Source of the DNA: an uncultured Clostridia bacterium | GTDB lineage: Bacteria > Bacillota > Clostridia > Christensenellales > Borkfalkiaceae | Direction of reading: 5' to 3' | Assembly (NCBI GenBank): GCA_947589335.1 | Contig: CANPZH010000049.1 | Coordinates: 1 to 10,149 of the forward strand | Length of the DNA stretch: 10,149 nt | Shown: positions 1 to 8,700 of the stretch, piece after piece | Layout of the letters: the number at the start of each line of letters is the position of its first letter | Numbering within the stretch: the stretch's first letter is position 1 | Program-made: the position numbers and the translations under genes | Notes under the pieces: generated by a model | Told to the model about the DNA's origin: nothing | Database searches by the model: none | The model's input: only the letters and a program-made list of their open reading frames with translations

Positions 1-37
1 TAGCTTATTCTATGTACCGGTCCGAAGGCCCCCCATC

Positions 38-250
38 TCACAAAAAATCGGGCGGGTCGATGCCCAAGATTTCGTAGAGCGTGACCTCGTAAAGTTCCGC
101 AAGCGCGATCAACTTCTCGTAGTCGGGACGGGAAATATCATTTTCCCAGTCGCTGATATTCGACTGATGGATCCCGAGCCTCTCAGCCACTTGTCTCTGT
201 GAAAGGCCGCTCTGCCTGCGCGCTTTCCGAAAAAATTCCCCGAATTGCAT
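38..250 (-). CDS. XRE/Cro-C1 family helix-turn-helix transcriptional regulator, 70 aa
   Basis: Small DNA-binding protein consisting almost entirely of one HTH_3 (XRE) domain. The recognition region is visible around residues 16-38: LSQRQVAERLG forms the first helix and turn, and HQSNISDWEND the recognition helix, with the usual Trp-Glu pair. The C-terminal LAELYEVTLYEILGID matches the last helices of Cro/C1 folds. There is no separate dimerisation, peptidase or ligand domain, so it probably acts as a simple dimeric repressor. It is transcribed away from the ABC operon, and the 162-bp gap between the two genes holds two perfect palindromes, so control of the operon and of itself is likely (inference). 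The ATG at 250 is preceded by AT-rich sequence with no Shine-Dalgarno; a -10-like TAAAAT ends 6 nt upstream, suggesting a leaderless message. The fold is certain; target and effector are unknown. No toxin partner is visible, so an antitoxin role has no support. Confidence 0.93.
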   Translation of the reverse strand: MQFGEFFRKARRQSGLSQRQVAERLGIHQSNISDWENDISRPDYEKLIALAELYEVTLYEILGIDPPDFL

Positions 251-256
251 AGAAAT

Positions 257-262
257 ATTTTA
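257..262 (-). promoter_or_regulatory. Possible -10 element for the XRE gene (leaderless start)
   Basis: On the minus strand the sequence reads TAAAAT, six bases, then the ATG of the regulator. Transcription normally starts 6-7 nt after the -10, which would put the first transcribed base at or next to the A of the start codon. No good -35 sits at 17-18 bp; the nearest TTGTCA is 21 bp away and partly overlaps the plus-strand -35. The palindrome at 268-284 lies in the spacer and -35 zone, so binding there could also block this promoter. Confidence 0.35.
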
Positions 263-267
263 AGAAA

Positions 268-284
268 AATGTGTGTTACACATT
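268..284. promoter_or_regulatory. Putative operator 1, perfect 7-bp inverted repeat
   Basis: AATGTGT-GTT-ACACATT is a perfect palindrome with 3-bp centre. Its last two bases are the first two of the plus-strand -35 box. It shares the pattern ATGTGY-N3-RCACAT with the second site, whose centre lies 23 bp away. The size and symmetry suit a dimeric Cro/C1-type HTH protein, and the XRE gene alongside is the natural candidate. Confidence 0.72.
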
Positions 285-311
285 GACAAATATGTGCAAC
301 GCACATATAAT
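283..311 (+). promoter_or_regulatory. Consensus sigma-A promoter of the ABC / giant-protein operon
   Basis: TTGACA at 283-288 and TATAAT at 306-311 are separated by exactly 17 bp: both hexamers and the spacer match the housekeeping consensus. The start of transcription is predicted near 318, giving a leader of about 95 nt before the ABC ATPase gene. A promoter this strong in front of a 9.3-kb operon for large membrane and surface proteins makes sense only if it is kept under control, and two palindromes overlap it. Confidence 0.88.
290..308. promoter_or_regulatory. Putative operator 2, perfect 8-bp inverted repeat over the -10
   Basis: ATATGTGC-AAC-GCACATAT is a perfect palindrome occupying the promoter spacer and the first three bases of the -10 box. 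A protein bound here would exclude RNA polymerase. It matches operator 1 in the core ATGTGY-N3-RCACAT, and both have odd 3-bp centres, so one protein probably binds both, perhaps cooperatively on adjacent turns of the helix. Confidence 0.75.
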
Positions 312-389
312 TGTTAAGGGTTCTTTTGCAAATATTCATAAAACCAACGAATGAAAAACAAACTGAAAAAGGCGGGAGGAAACGTTCTT

Positions 390-425
390 ATGTGTAAGGA
401 CGGAAGAAAAGCATGCTGGAAGTAA
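390..425 (+). CDS. Possible 11-residue leader ORF overlapping the ABC gene start
   Basis: GGGAGG at 374-379 lies 10 nt before an ATG at 390 that opens the short frame MCKDGRKACWK and stops with TAA at 423-425, 13 bp inside the ABC ATPase gene in another frame. An in-frame ATG at 351 would give 24 residues but has no ribosome binding site. The Shine-Dalgarno is better than the one directly ahead of the ABC start (GGAAG, 402-406), so ribosomes may be loaded here and reinitiate at 413. The peptide resembles no family I know. It could also be chance, with the strong site serving the ABC gene from too far away. Confidence 0.35.
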   Translation: MCKDGRKACWK

Positions 426-1135
426 CCGATTTTTCCAAGAAGTACAGAAACAACAAAAACTATGCCGTGCGGCACATGAGCTTTTCCGTTTCGGCGGGAG
501 AGGTCGTCGGGCTCGTCGGGAGCAACGGCGCGGGAAAGTCCACGATCATCAAGAGCATCATCGGGGTGCTCCCCTTTTCGGAGGGAACGATCAAGGTCTG
601 CGGATTCGACGTCGTGAAGCAGCCCGAAAAGGCAAAGCGGCTCATCGGCTACGTTCCCGACGATCACTCCATCTATGAGAAGCTGACCGGCAGGGAGTAT
701 GTCAACTACATCGGGAGCCTTTACGGGGCGACGGTGGCGCAGAAGAAGTTCATCACCGACGAGCTTGCGGTGCGCTTCGGGATCGCGCAAGCGCTGGATA
801 CCCAGATCGCGGGCTACTCGCACGGCATGCGGCAGAAGATCTGCATTTTGGGCGCGCTGACCCATCAGCCGAAGCTTTGGATCCTCGACGAACCGATGGT
901 CGGGCTCGATCATCAGACGATGATGCTCCTTTGCGACTATATCCGCGGGTATGCGGACGGCGAACACTGCGTGCTGTTCTCCTCGCACAATCTCGAGGTG
1001 GTGAAGAGGACCTGCGACAAGGTCATTTTCATCAAACAGGGCGAATTGGCGAGGATCGCCGACCTTACGGCGGAGAGCGACTTCGACCTCAGCGGGTACT
1101 ATACGGAACTGAACGGAGGCGAGCGCGATGCGTGA
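413..1135 (+). CDS. ABC transporter ATP-binding protein (CcmA/Ecs-type), 240 aa
   Basis: Cytoplasmic ATPase that powers the permease encoded directly after it. Walker A GSNGAGKST lies at residues 36-44, Walker B LWILDEP at 155-161, the D-loop GLD at 164-166 and the H-loop histidine at 192 (SSHN). The signature is YSHGM at 136-140 instead of LSGGQ, a relaxed form common in single-domain exporter ATPases of COG1131. The Q-loop region reads GYVPDDHSIYEKLTG, as in relatives of EcsA and bacitracin-type exporters. Length is usual for a single nucleotide-binding domain. The ATG at 413 is chosen because the family N-terminus (MLEVTDFSKKY) follows immediately; GGAAG sits 6 nt upstream. The gene overlaps the permease gene by 8 bp, so the two products are translationally coupled and very likely form one complex. 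Substrate cannot be read from the ATPase; export is more likely than import because no binding protein is encoded. Confidence 0.95.
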   Translation: MLEVTDFSKKYRNNKNYAVRHMSFSVSAGEVVGLVGSNGAGKSTIIKSIIGVLPFSEGTIKVCGFDVVKQPEKAKRLIGYVPDDHSIYEKLTGREYVNYIGSLYGATVAQKKFITDELAVRFGIAQALDTQIAGYSHGMRQKICILGALTHQPKLWILDEPMVGLDHQTMMLLCDYIRGYADGEHCVLFSSHNLEVVKRTCDKVIFIKQGELARIADLTAESDFDLSGYYTELNGGERDA

Positions 1136-2729
1136 ATTCATCCGTTTACAGCTCAAGCTGAAGTGGGGAATCAACCGCAACAACAATAAGGCGAGCGCCG
1201 CCATGACGGCCGTCGCGGCGCTGCTCGCGGTCCTGCTTGCGCTTGCGCTCGTCTTTGTGCTGTCCTTTGTGCTCAAAGCGAGCATCGAGGTCACGGCGAG
1301 GCGGCTGTCCATCCTCTATCTCACGGTCATTGCGGCGGGACTCACCGTTGCCGCGACGGGCATGCAGGCGAAACGGCTCTACCGCCCGGGAGATCTTCTG
1401 ATCTCGGCGCGCTTCCCGCTCAGCCCCTTCAAGCTGTTCGTCGGCTATCTTGTCCTCAATTATATCGACCTTTCGATCTACTCCGCGATCCTTTTCCTTC
1501 CCGTCATGCTCGTGGTCGGCGGCGCGATGCAGTGCATCACGTTTGCGTATGTCGCAGGGCTGCTGCTCGGCACCGTGCTCCTGCCCATCGTCCCCTTTGC
1601 GCTGTCGGTCTTTCTTGCCGTCCCGGCGGTGTACATCGCCGCCTTTTTCGAGCGGCACGGTATCGCGGGACTTGTCGTTTTCATCCTCTTTCTGATGGGC
1701 GCGTTCGCGCTTTACTACTACATTCTCACCGTTTTGGCGAACTTCTTTATCCACAGGAATTGGGAGGAAGGAACGCTCGAGATCTGGCGCAACCTGCTCG
1801 CGGGTCTCGACAGCTACTATAATCCCATCTATTATCTTGCGGGCGCGATCTTTTTCGAGCGGTTCTTACTCGGGTTCGGGGTATGGCTCGGCGCGGGCGC
1901 GGCGCTCACGGCGGGCGGCGTAGCTTTGGCGCGGACGGTGTGCGGAAGTTTCCGCAGACGCGCGCTCGACGGCGAATACGGCGGACGGCAGCGGCGTTCC
2001 TCGCTCGACGGCTTTTCAAGCCTGCGGGCGATCTTCCGCTACGGCTTCAAGGAGATCCTGCGCACAAAAACCTATTCCTATTTTTATTTGGGCGTTGCGC
2101 TCTCCACGCCCGTCATGGTCTTTTTCTGCAACAGGCTGGTCACCATGGTCGGGGAAGCGCAGGTGGGCTCGGGGATCAACTTCGGCGCGTCCATGCTCGT
2201 CGTCGCCGTGTTCATGGCGATGATCTGCTCGTTTACGGGCACGATCCTCAGCGTGGAGGGCAAGAACTTCTACATCACGAAGCTCATCCCCGTCCCCTAC
2301 CGCAAACAGCTTCTGGTGAAGGGGCTTCTCAGCATCGGGGTGAGCGCCGTGGCGCTTGGGATCAGCGCGGCCATCATCGGCGGACTGCAGTTCATCGGCG
2401 CCGCGGATATGGCGGTGCTCGTCTCGGTGCAGCTCCTCCTCTCCGCGGGCCTCGTGTTCAACGGCATCAATCTGAATCTTGCCAATCCCAATCTGAAGCC
2501 GAAGGCAAACGGCGAGGCCGAGGAGATCAACATCATCTTTATGCTCATGATCGGGCTTGCGGTCGCCGCCGTTTTGGGCGCAAGCAGCCTGATCCTCCCC
2601 AAAGTGCCGCAGATCGGAATGCTTGCGGCCTATCTGGTTGCCTTAGCCGTCGCATTCGTCTATGCGGCGATCAACATTGCGGTATTCTGCTTCACCGCGG
2701 AGCGGAAGTACCGGAAAATCGAAGTGTGA
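1128..2729 (+). CDS. ABC transporter permease, about 12 membrane segments, 533 aa
   Basis: Integral membrane partner of the preceding ATPase. Two hydrophobic halves are visible: roughly residues 25-270 with six or seven segments, and 316-522 with six, joined by a charged cytoplasmic linker (FRRRALDGEYGGRQRR, 275-290). Conserved-looking loops are EGKNFYITKLIPVPYRKQ (377-394), probably a coupling helix touching the ATPase, and NLANPNLKPKANGEAEE (450-466). These features and the length resemble the large ABC-2-like exporter subunits of Firmicutes (I think the Pfam 'putative ATP-binding cassette' permease family, from memory), more than the roughly 400-residue EcsB. GGAGG at 1115-1119 is 8 nt before the ATG, and the start overlaps the ATPase stop. 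Substrate unknown; the giant surface protein 13 bp downstream is a possible client, but such permeases are not established protein exporters. Confidence 0.9.
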   Translation: MREFIRLQLKLKWGINRNNNKASAAMTAVAALLAVLLALALVFVLSFVLKASIEVTARRLSILYLTVIAAGLTVAATGMQAKRLYRPGDLLISARFPLSPFKLFVGYLVLNYIDLSIYSAILFLPVMLVVGGAMQCITFAYVAGLLLGTVLLPIVPFALSVFLAVPAVYIAAFFERHGIAGLVVFILFLMGAFALYYYILTVLANFFIHRNWEEGTLEIWRNLLAGLDSYYNPIYYLAGAIFFERFLLGFGVWLGAGAALTAGGVALARTVCGSFRRRALDGEYGGRQRRSSLDGFSSLRAIFRYGFKEILRTKTYSYFYLGVALSTPVMVFFCNRLVTMVGEAQVGSGINFGASMLVVAVFMAMICSFTGTILSVEGKNFYITKLIPVPYRKQLLVKGLLSIGVSAVALGISAAIIGGLQFIGAADMAVLVSVQLLLSAGLVFNGINLNLANPNLKPKANGEAEEINIIFMLMIGLAVAAVLGASSLILPKVPQIGMLAAYLVALAVAFVYAAINIAVFCFTAERKYRKIEV

Positions 2730-2742
2730 GGAGAGTGAAGCA

Positions 2743-5700
2743 ATGAAGAAACTAATGACGTCGATCATCATCATATTGCCGCTTTTGATCCTTGCGATCT
2801 TGCTCGTGAGCGGGGCGATCCTGAGCCTGGTCACGCATATTTACGTTGAGTCGGTGGAGTTTGTGGACGCCGGCGCGCTGGTGCTGACGATGGAAGACGA
2901 AGCCGCCCCGCCGCAAAAGCAGCTCGAGGTCAACGTGCTGCCTCTCAAGGCGGAGAACCGCGGGCTTGTCTACACAGTGGAGAACGAGAACGTCGCTTCC
3001 GTCGACGAATACGGGGTCGTCACCGCCAAGTTCTACGGCGAGACCTACATCACCGTGACGAGCACGGAGAACAAGGCGGCTTCCGCCAAGCGCACGGTGG
3101 TCGTGACGGACGTTGCCGTCCATAAGCTCGAATGGAGCGAAGCCCCGGGATCCGATCTCTATGAGGGAGAAACGCAGGAGCTTTCCGTCACCGTCTATCC
3201 CAAAGAGGCGGCGAACAAGTCCGTCGTCTGGAGAAGTTCCGACGAGAGCATTCTGCGCGTCGGAGCGGGCGGCGTCGTGACGGCCGTCGGAGCGGGCGAG
3301 GTGACGGTCACGGCCGTCTCGGAAGACAGCCCCGAAGTCACGGTCTCCGCCGTGTTCCATTGCCATAAACAGCTTGTCGACCTCGAAGTCGACCGTACGC
3401 TCGTCGTCACTTCCTTCACAGAGAGCGTGTTCCCCAAGGTGACGCCGGTCCCTGCCGACGCAGACGTCACGCTCGCATACAGGACGGACGATCCCACCGT
3501 CGCCACGGTGGACGCAAACGGGCGGATCATCTTCCGCAGGGAGGGACACGTCGTCATCACGGTGACGGCGACCGACTTCGGCGGGAAGACCGTGGAAAAA
3601 CAGAAGGAATACACCTCGACGGACGGCTATTTCCTGCCGCCGCTGTTTGCGCAGAAAGAATTCACCGTGGACTTCGACGACTATCAAAACGGAGAGGCTC
3701 TGCCCATTCCCTTTGCCGACAGCCTCGAAGATTCCTACCGGGAATTCCTCGGCGCGAACTATACCGTTGAGAACGTGCTCACGTTCGACAGGGAGACGAA
3801 GACCTTCCGCTTCACCGCCCCCATGCCCGTCGGCACGAAGACCGTGAAAGCGGAGGTCACGGCGCTCGTGTACAGCGCGGAGCAGCGCGCGGCCGTGGAA
3901 TACGAAGATTACTTCTATCTGACCGTTCTGCGCGACGCGAAAGAGATCGCCGTCTCCTATATGGAAACGGCGGACGTCGCCGCGATCACGATCGAAGGGA
4001 GATCGCTCTCCTTCTCGGCAGAGGGCGGGAGCGAGGGCGCCGCCCGCGTGAGCGTTTCGCCCGAGAACCACACCAACGAACTTTCATACTGTTTGGAGAG
4101 CGGCGGAGATGTCGCGGAGCTTTCGGGCGCGGGAGCGCTCACCTTCCGGAGCGCGGGCGAGGCGACGGTACGGATCGTCTGCACGGCAGACAAGACCGTG
4201 ACGGCGGAAAAGACCGTCCGCGTGATCTACGCTCCCTTGGGCGCGGGCGAAAAGAAGGTCACCGTTTTGAGCGGGCAATCGGAGGACGGGACCCTGCTCC
4301 TCACGATGGAGAGCGAGACGGACCGGCAGGTCGGCGTCCTCTACTACACCGAACCTGCGGGCGCCGTAGTGGAATATACGGCGGAGTCGGAGGGCGGTCC
4401 CGTCGTGGAACTTCGCACAGAGAACGGCGCACGGCGCATCGTCCCCGTCCGCGGAGGCTTTGCTACTGTGAAGATCTCCCTCTCTTCCGAAGGCGCAGGA
4501 AAGACCTACTCTGTCCGCGTCTATGTCGACTGTCCCGTGACGGCGGACGATCTCACGGTGGCGCTCGGCGGCAAGCCCTGCGAAGGCAGCTACGGCACGA
4601 CCGCAAAGAGCGTGGAATATCTCTTCACCGCCGCAGAGCGCAATTCCGCGATGGCGGGAAAGAAGCTGTATATGTCCTGCTCGGGCGGAAAGAACTATGC
4701 GGAGGAAGGCCGGCCTTCCCTCTCGGGCGCGGTCGCGTTCGGCGCGGAACTTTCCACGCTCGCCGTGAAATTCGGCGTGGAATACGGGGATCTCGCGAAG
4801 GAATTCGGCGCGGATGAAGAGCGCCTTGCCGCCGCTGTTCAGGCGGTCACGATCCTGCGCGACGCCGAAAGCGTCTCCGTCTCCTATCGCGGAACGGACG
4901 AGCCCGCGTCGGTGCTCACCTCGAAGAAGTCGCTCACGTTCACCACGGAGCAGACCGGCGGCGTCTCTCTCGTCAACGTCTCCGTAAAGCCTACAAACCA
5001 TACGAACACCATCCGCTATTCCCTCCCGGCGGGCGAGGCTGCCACGATCACCCGCGAGGGCGTTCTCACCTTCTCGAAAGCCGGCGAGGTGACGGTCCGG
5101 ATCGAACTCTGCGCGGCAGACGGACATACCACGGCGGAGAAGGAGATCCTCGTCGCCTATGTCCCCCTCGGCGCGGCGGAAAAGGAGATCGAAGTCTCCG
5201 ACGCGTCGCCCGATCCGCTTGTCCTCCTCATGATGAGTGCAAACGGCGAAAAGGACACGGGCGTGATCCGCTTCACCGAGCCCGCGGGCGCGAAGGTCGA
5301 ATACAGCGTCGAGAAAGGCGGGGAAGACGTCGTCCGGCTCGAAGAAAAGGCAAGGGTGCAGCGTATCGTCCCCCAAAAGGGCGGATTCGCGACAGTGAAG
5401 ATCGCCGTGACCCCGAACGAGGGCGAAAGCGGGACGAAGAAGGAGTACACGGTGCGCGTCTATGTCGACCGCGCCGTGGAAGCAAGCGATTTCAAGATCT
5501 CCTTCGGCGCTGCCGTCTGTGACGGGAGCTTTGGCACGACGCTCGAGCGCGTCCCCTTCACCGCGGAGGTCAACGGCGGCGAAGGTTGCATGGCGGGAAA
5601 GAAGATCTACGTCTCTTACGGCAACCGCCGCAGCGACGAGGCGGGCAGCGTCTTCTCGGATGAGATCGAATTTCCGAGATCGCTCGGAAGGCTCATCGTG

Positions 5701-8700
5701 ACCTTCGGCACCGAATACGACGAAGACGCCGAAGCGTTCGGCGCAGAGGACGGGCTCTCCTCCGTCACGAGGGTCCTTGAGCGCAACGCGGAGGAGATCG
5801 CCGCCGTCTACGGCGGCGTGCAGACCGTGAAGCTCGCCATTTCGGCAAATACGGTCACCTTCGCCGAGGGGCAAAGCGGCGCGGCGTTCGTCTCCGTCAC
5901 CGTCTCCCCCGAGACCCATACGGATACCCTCTCCTACGCGCTCGAAGACGGCGCAGACGGGATCGCCGGCCTCACGGGCGGCAAACTCACCTTCTCCGCT
6001 CCGGGGACGGTCTGCGTAAAGATCTTGCTTGAGCGGGAGGGCGAAATCACTCTGCAAAAGACGGTGACCGTCTTCTACGAGCCCCTCGGCGAGAATGAGA
6101 AAGTCGACCTCAAAAACGACCGCACGGATCCTTTCGGTCTGCTCTTCACGCCGGACGACGCCGCAAAAGAGGGCGTGATCTATTTCACCGAGCCGGAGGG
6201 CACGGAGGTGGAATACGAGATCACGGAGGGCGCGGGTACGGTCATCCGCCTCGAAGACAGGAACGGGATCCGTCACATCGTGCCCATCGGCGGAGGTTTT
6301 GCGACGGTGAAGATCATCGTCTCCCCCAATGGGGCGCAGACGGAAGCGCGCAGGGAATATACGGTGGAGACGTATGTCGATCTTCCCGTGGAAGCGGGCG
6401 ATTTCGAGATCGCCTTCAACGGGGAACTCTGCGAAGAAGCATTCCGCACGAGCCGCGGGAGCGTGAGCTATACCGTGACCCTCATGGACCGTAACGGCTC
6501 GACGAACGGCAAAAAGCTGTATATCGCGGCGGGCGGCATGACGATAGAGGCGGAGGAAGGCGTTCTCACCCTTGCGGACGACGCCTTCGAGCTGACGAGC
6601 GACTCCCTTGTGATGACCTTCGGTGTGGACTACGGCGAAAGAGCCGCTGCGCTCGGCGCACGGGGCGGGACCGTCACCGTCGTTCGGGCGGTGAGCACCT
6701 CGCGCGGCACGCTCGACGAAGATCCCACGGTCGGTTATCCGGACGGGACGCTGCAAACCGCCGTTGAAAATCCGATCGAATTCTCCGACATCGGCGAAGA
6801 GATCGTGTTCACGGTGGAGAAAGCGTTCTCCCCTGCCGACTTCGATCTCGCTCAGAGCCTTCCCTCGATCGCGACGACGGCGTATGTGAAGGCGAGCGTT
6901 TCGGAGGACGGAGAGAGGATCACGCTGACGGCGTTGAAACCCTGCGCCGGACAGCCGATGCCCCTCTCGATCGGGAACAAGACGTTCGTCCTCTCCGTGA
7001 CGGTGCACGCCAAGGCAGACCGGATCTCCATATCCTGCGGCGGAAAGGAGCTGAGCGATCCGCACTACGACACTCTTTTGAGCGAACTGACCTTCCATGT
7101 GACGATTTGGCGCGAGGACGGTCTCCCCGTCGACAACGAGGAGATCGAATACAGCCTTGACGGCGACAACTGGCAGAAGACGGACGGGAGCGGCAACTTT
7201 ACGGCAGAGATCACCGCCCTTCAAGAGGGTTTGCTCCGTTTCCGCTCCGCAGATCAGGGGGCGAACGGCGAGGTCAGGATCGAAAAGGTCCTGCTCGAGG
7301 AGTTCGGCCTGCAGTTCTCCGTGCGGGGAGCAGACGGCGCGGACGCCGTGTTCGGCGAGATCCAAACGGTTTTGGGCGCAGAGGAACTCTCCCTCGCCGT
7401 CCCGACGAATATGCAGGGCTTCGTGACGGTGAAGGTGCTCTCCGCGCGAAGCGATTTCCTCGGCGGATTCGGCTCCACAGAGGAAGAATTCATGTCGGTC
7501 ATCTCGATCGATCTGAGCGACGCAGCGGGTTGGGATGCGGAATATGTCCCCGAAGCGGGACTGATCGTCCTCGGCGGCGTGAAGGACGAGTTCCGCAACA
7601 CGGTCGTGATCGCGTGCGGCGAAAAGACGGTGAACGTGGAGCTCTCGCGCATCAATCTGGAGTGGATCGAATTCACGGGCTTCGACAGCAACAACAAGGC
7701 CAACGGCGGCGATGTATATAAGGGCTATCAGCAAGTGCGCGTATTCGCCAAGCAGAGCGTCTACGGCGGTGCGGAAGTCGACTATTTCCGCATGCCCGTG
7801 AAGGCATTGAAGAAACTTGTCGAGGAGCCCACGGAAGCGGATAAAGTTGCCCTTTCAAAGCTCGCATGGAAATTCACGGGCAATAACGACGCAGAGAAGA
7901 CGAGCGATGTCCTCACCGAGCAATCGGGAGATTCGGTGAAATATCTCGGAACGGAGTACACCGTTGCCGATCTCGGCGGCGGGAAGTACGCCCTGCAGAC
8001 GAAGGACGGCGAGACGGTCGTGGGAGCAGACGGCAAGTATGTGCCGGGGCAGCCCCGCGTCACCTGGGTAGACGCCTTCTCCGAGGCGGAGCAAGGATAT
8101 GTCCGCATCTATTTCGGCGGCTATACGGGGCTTACGGAGACCGATGTGCGCAACGACTATTTCGGCAACTTCGGCGAGGAGACGGATTGGACGCCCGCGG
8201 AAACGCACGAGGACAATTACGACAAGAGCGGCCGCACCTTCGCGGCGTCCGAAGGCGCATTCTCCTATCTCCGTCTCGAGGGCGGCGACGGCGCGGCAAA
8301 CGGCAAGAATGTCCACTTCAACTTCAACGTCCTCGAAGGGACCGATCTCTATAACGTGTTCGACGCCGCGGGGTACTTGAGCAATCATAAGAAGATCGTT
8401 TTGCATAACAACTTGTATGGCCCTAAAGAAGTTATACAAAACGATGAAAACGATGCTCAATTTTTGGACGATGAGATGTCTGAAAGTTTCACGGCTCAAA
8501 CTTGGAGTGCAAAGAAGGCACGTTATGAGAAAGACCTCATCTATGGAAACGGCTATCAAGTAAACTTAAAAACGGTGAATGACGCTATAAATACAAAAGA
8601 TACCAAGACCTCTGGTGGTATGCTACAGAATGGGCAGGAGAATACGGCCTATGGATTCCGCATGGGAAAGCTCTATAATGTGACATTGAAAGGAACAACT

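Noticed and set aside
1..37. Terminator for the XRE gene at the window edge
   Set aside because: Only a short weak stem (CC-GAA-GG) and no T-run in the minus-strand direction are visible; too little sequence to call.
314..1312. A 332-codon minus-strand frame opposite the ABC ATPase
   Set aside because: It overlaps the well-supported ATPase gene with Walker motifs and shows no domain; a shadow of GC-rich codons.
2662..2742. Upstream start (2662) for the giant protein
   Set aside because: It would overlap the permease by 68 bp and put 27 mostly polar residues before the membrane segment. The ATG at 2743 has a good AGGAG at 9 nt and a normal MKK signal start.
4084..7734. A 1216-codon open frame on the minus strand opposite the giant gene
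   Set aside because: It is antisense to clear repeats and Ig domains, has a skewed composition rich in Arg, His, Asp and Leu with no recognisable domain, and is expected where GC-rich third positions suppress stop codons on the other strand.
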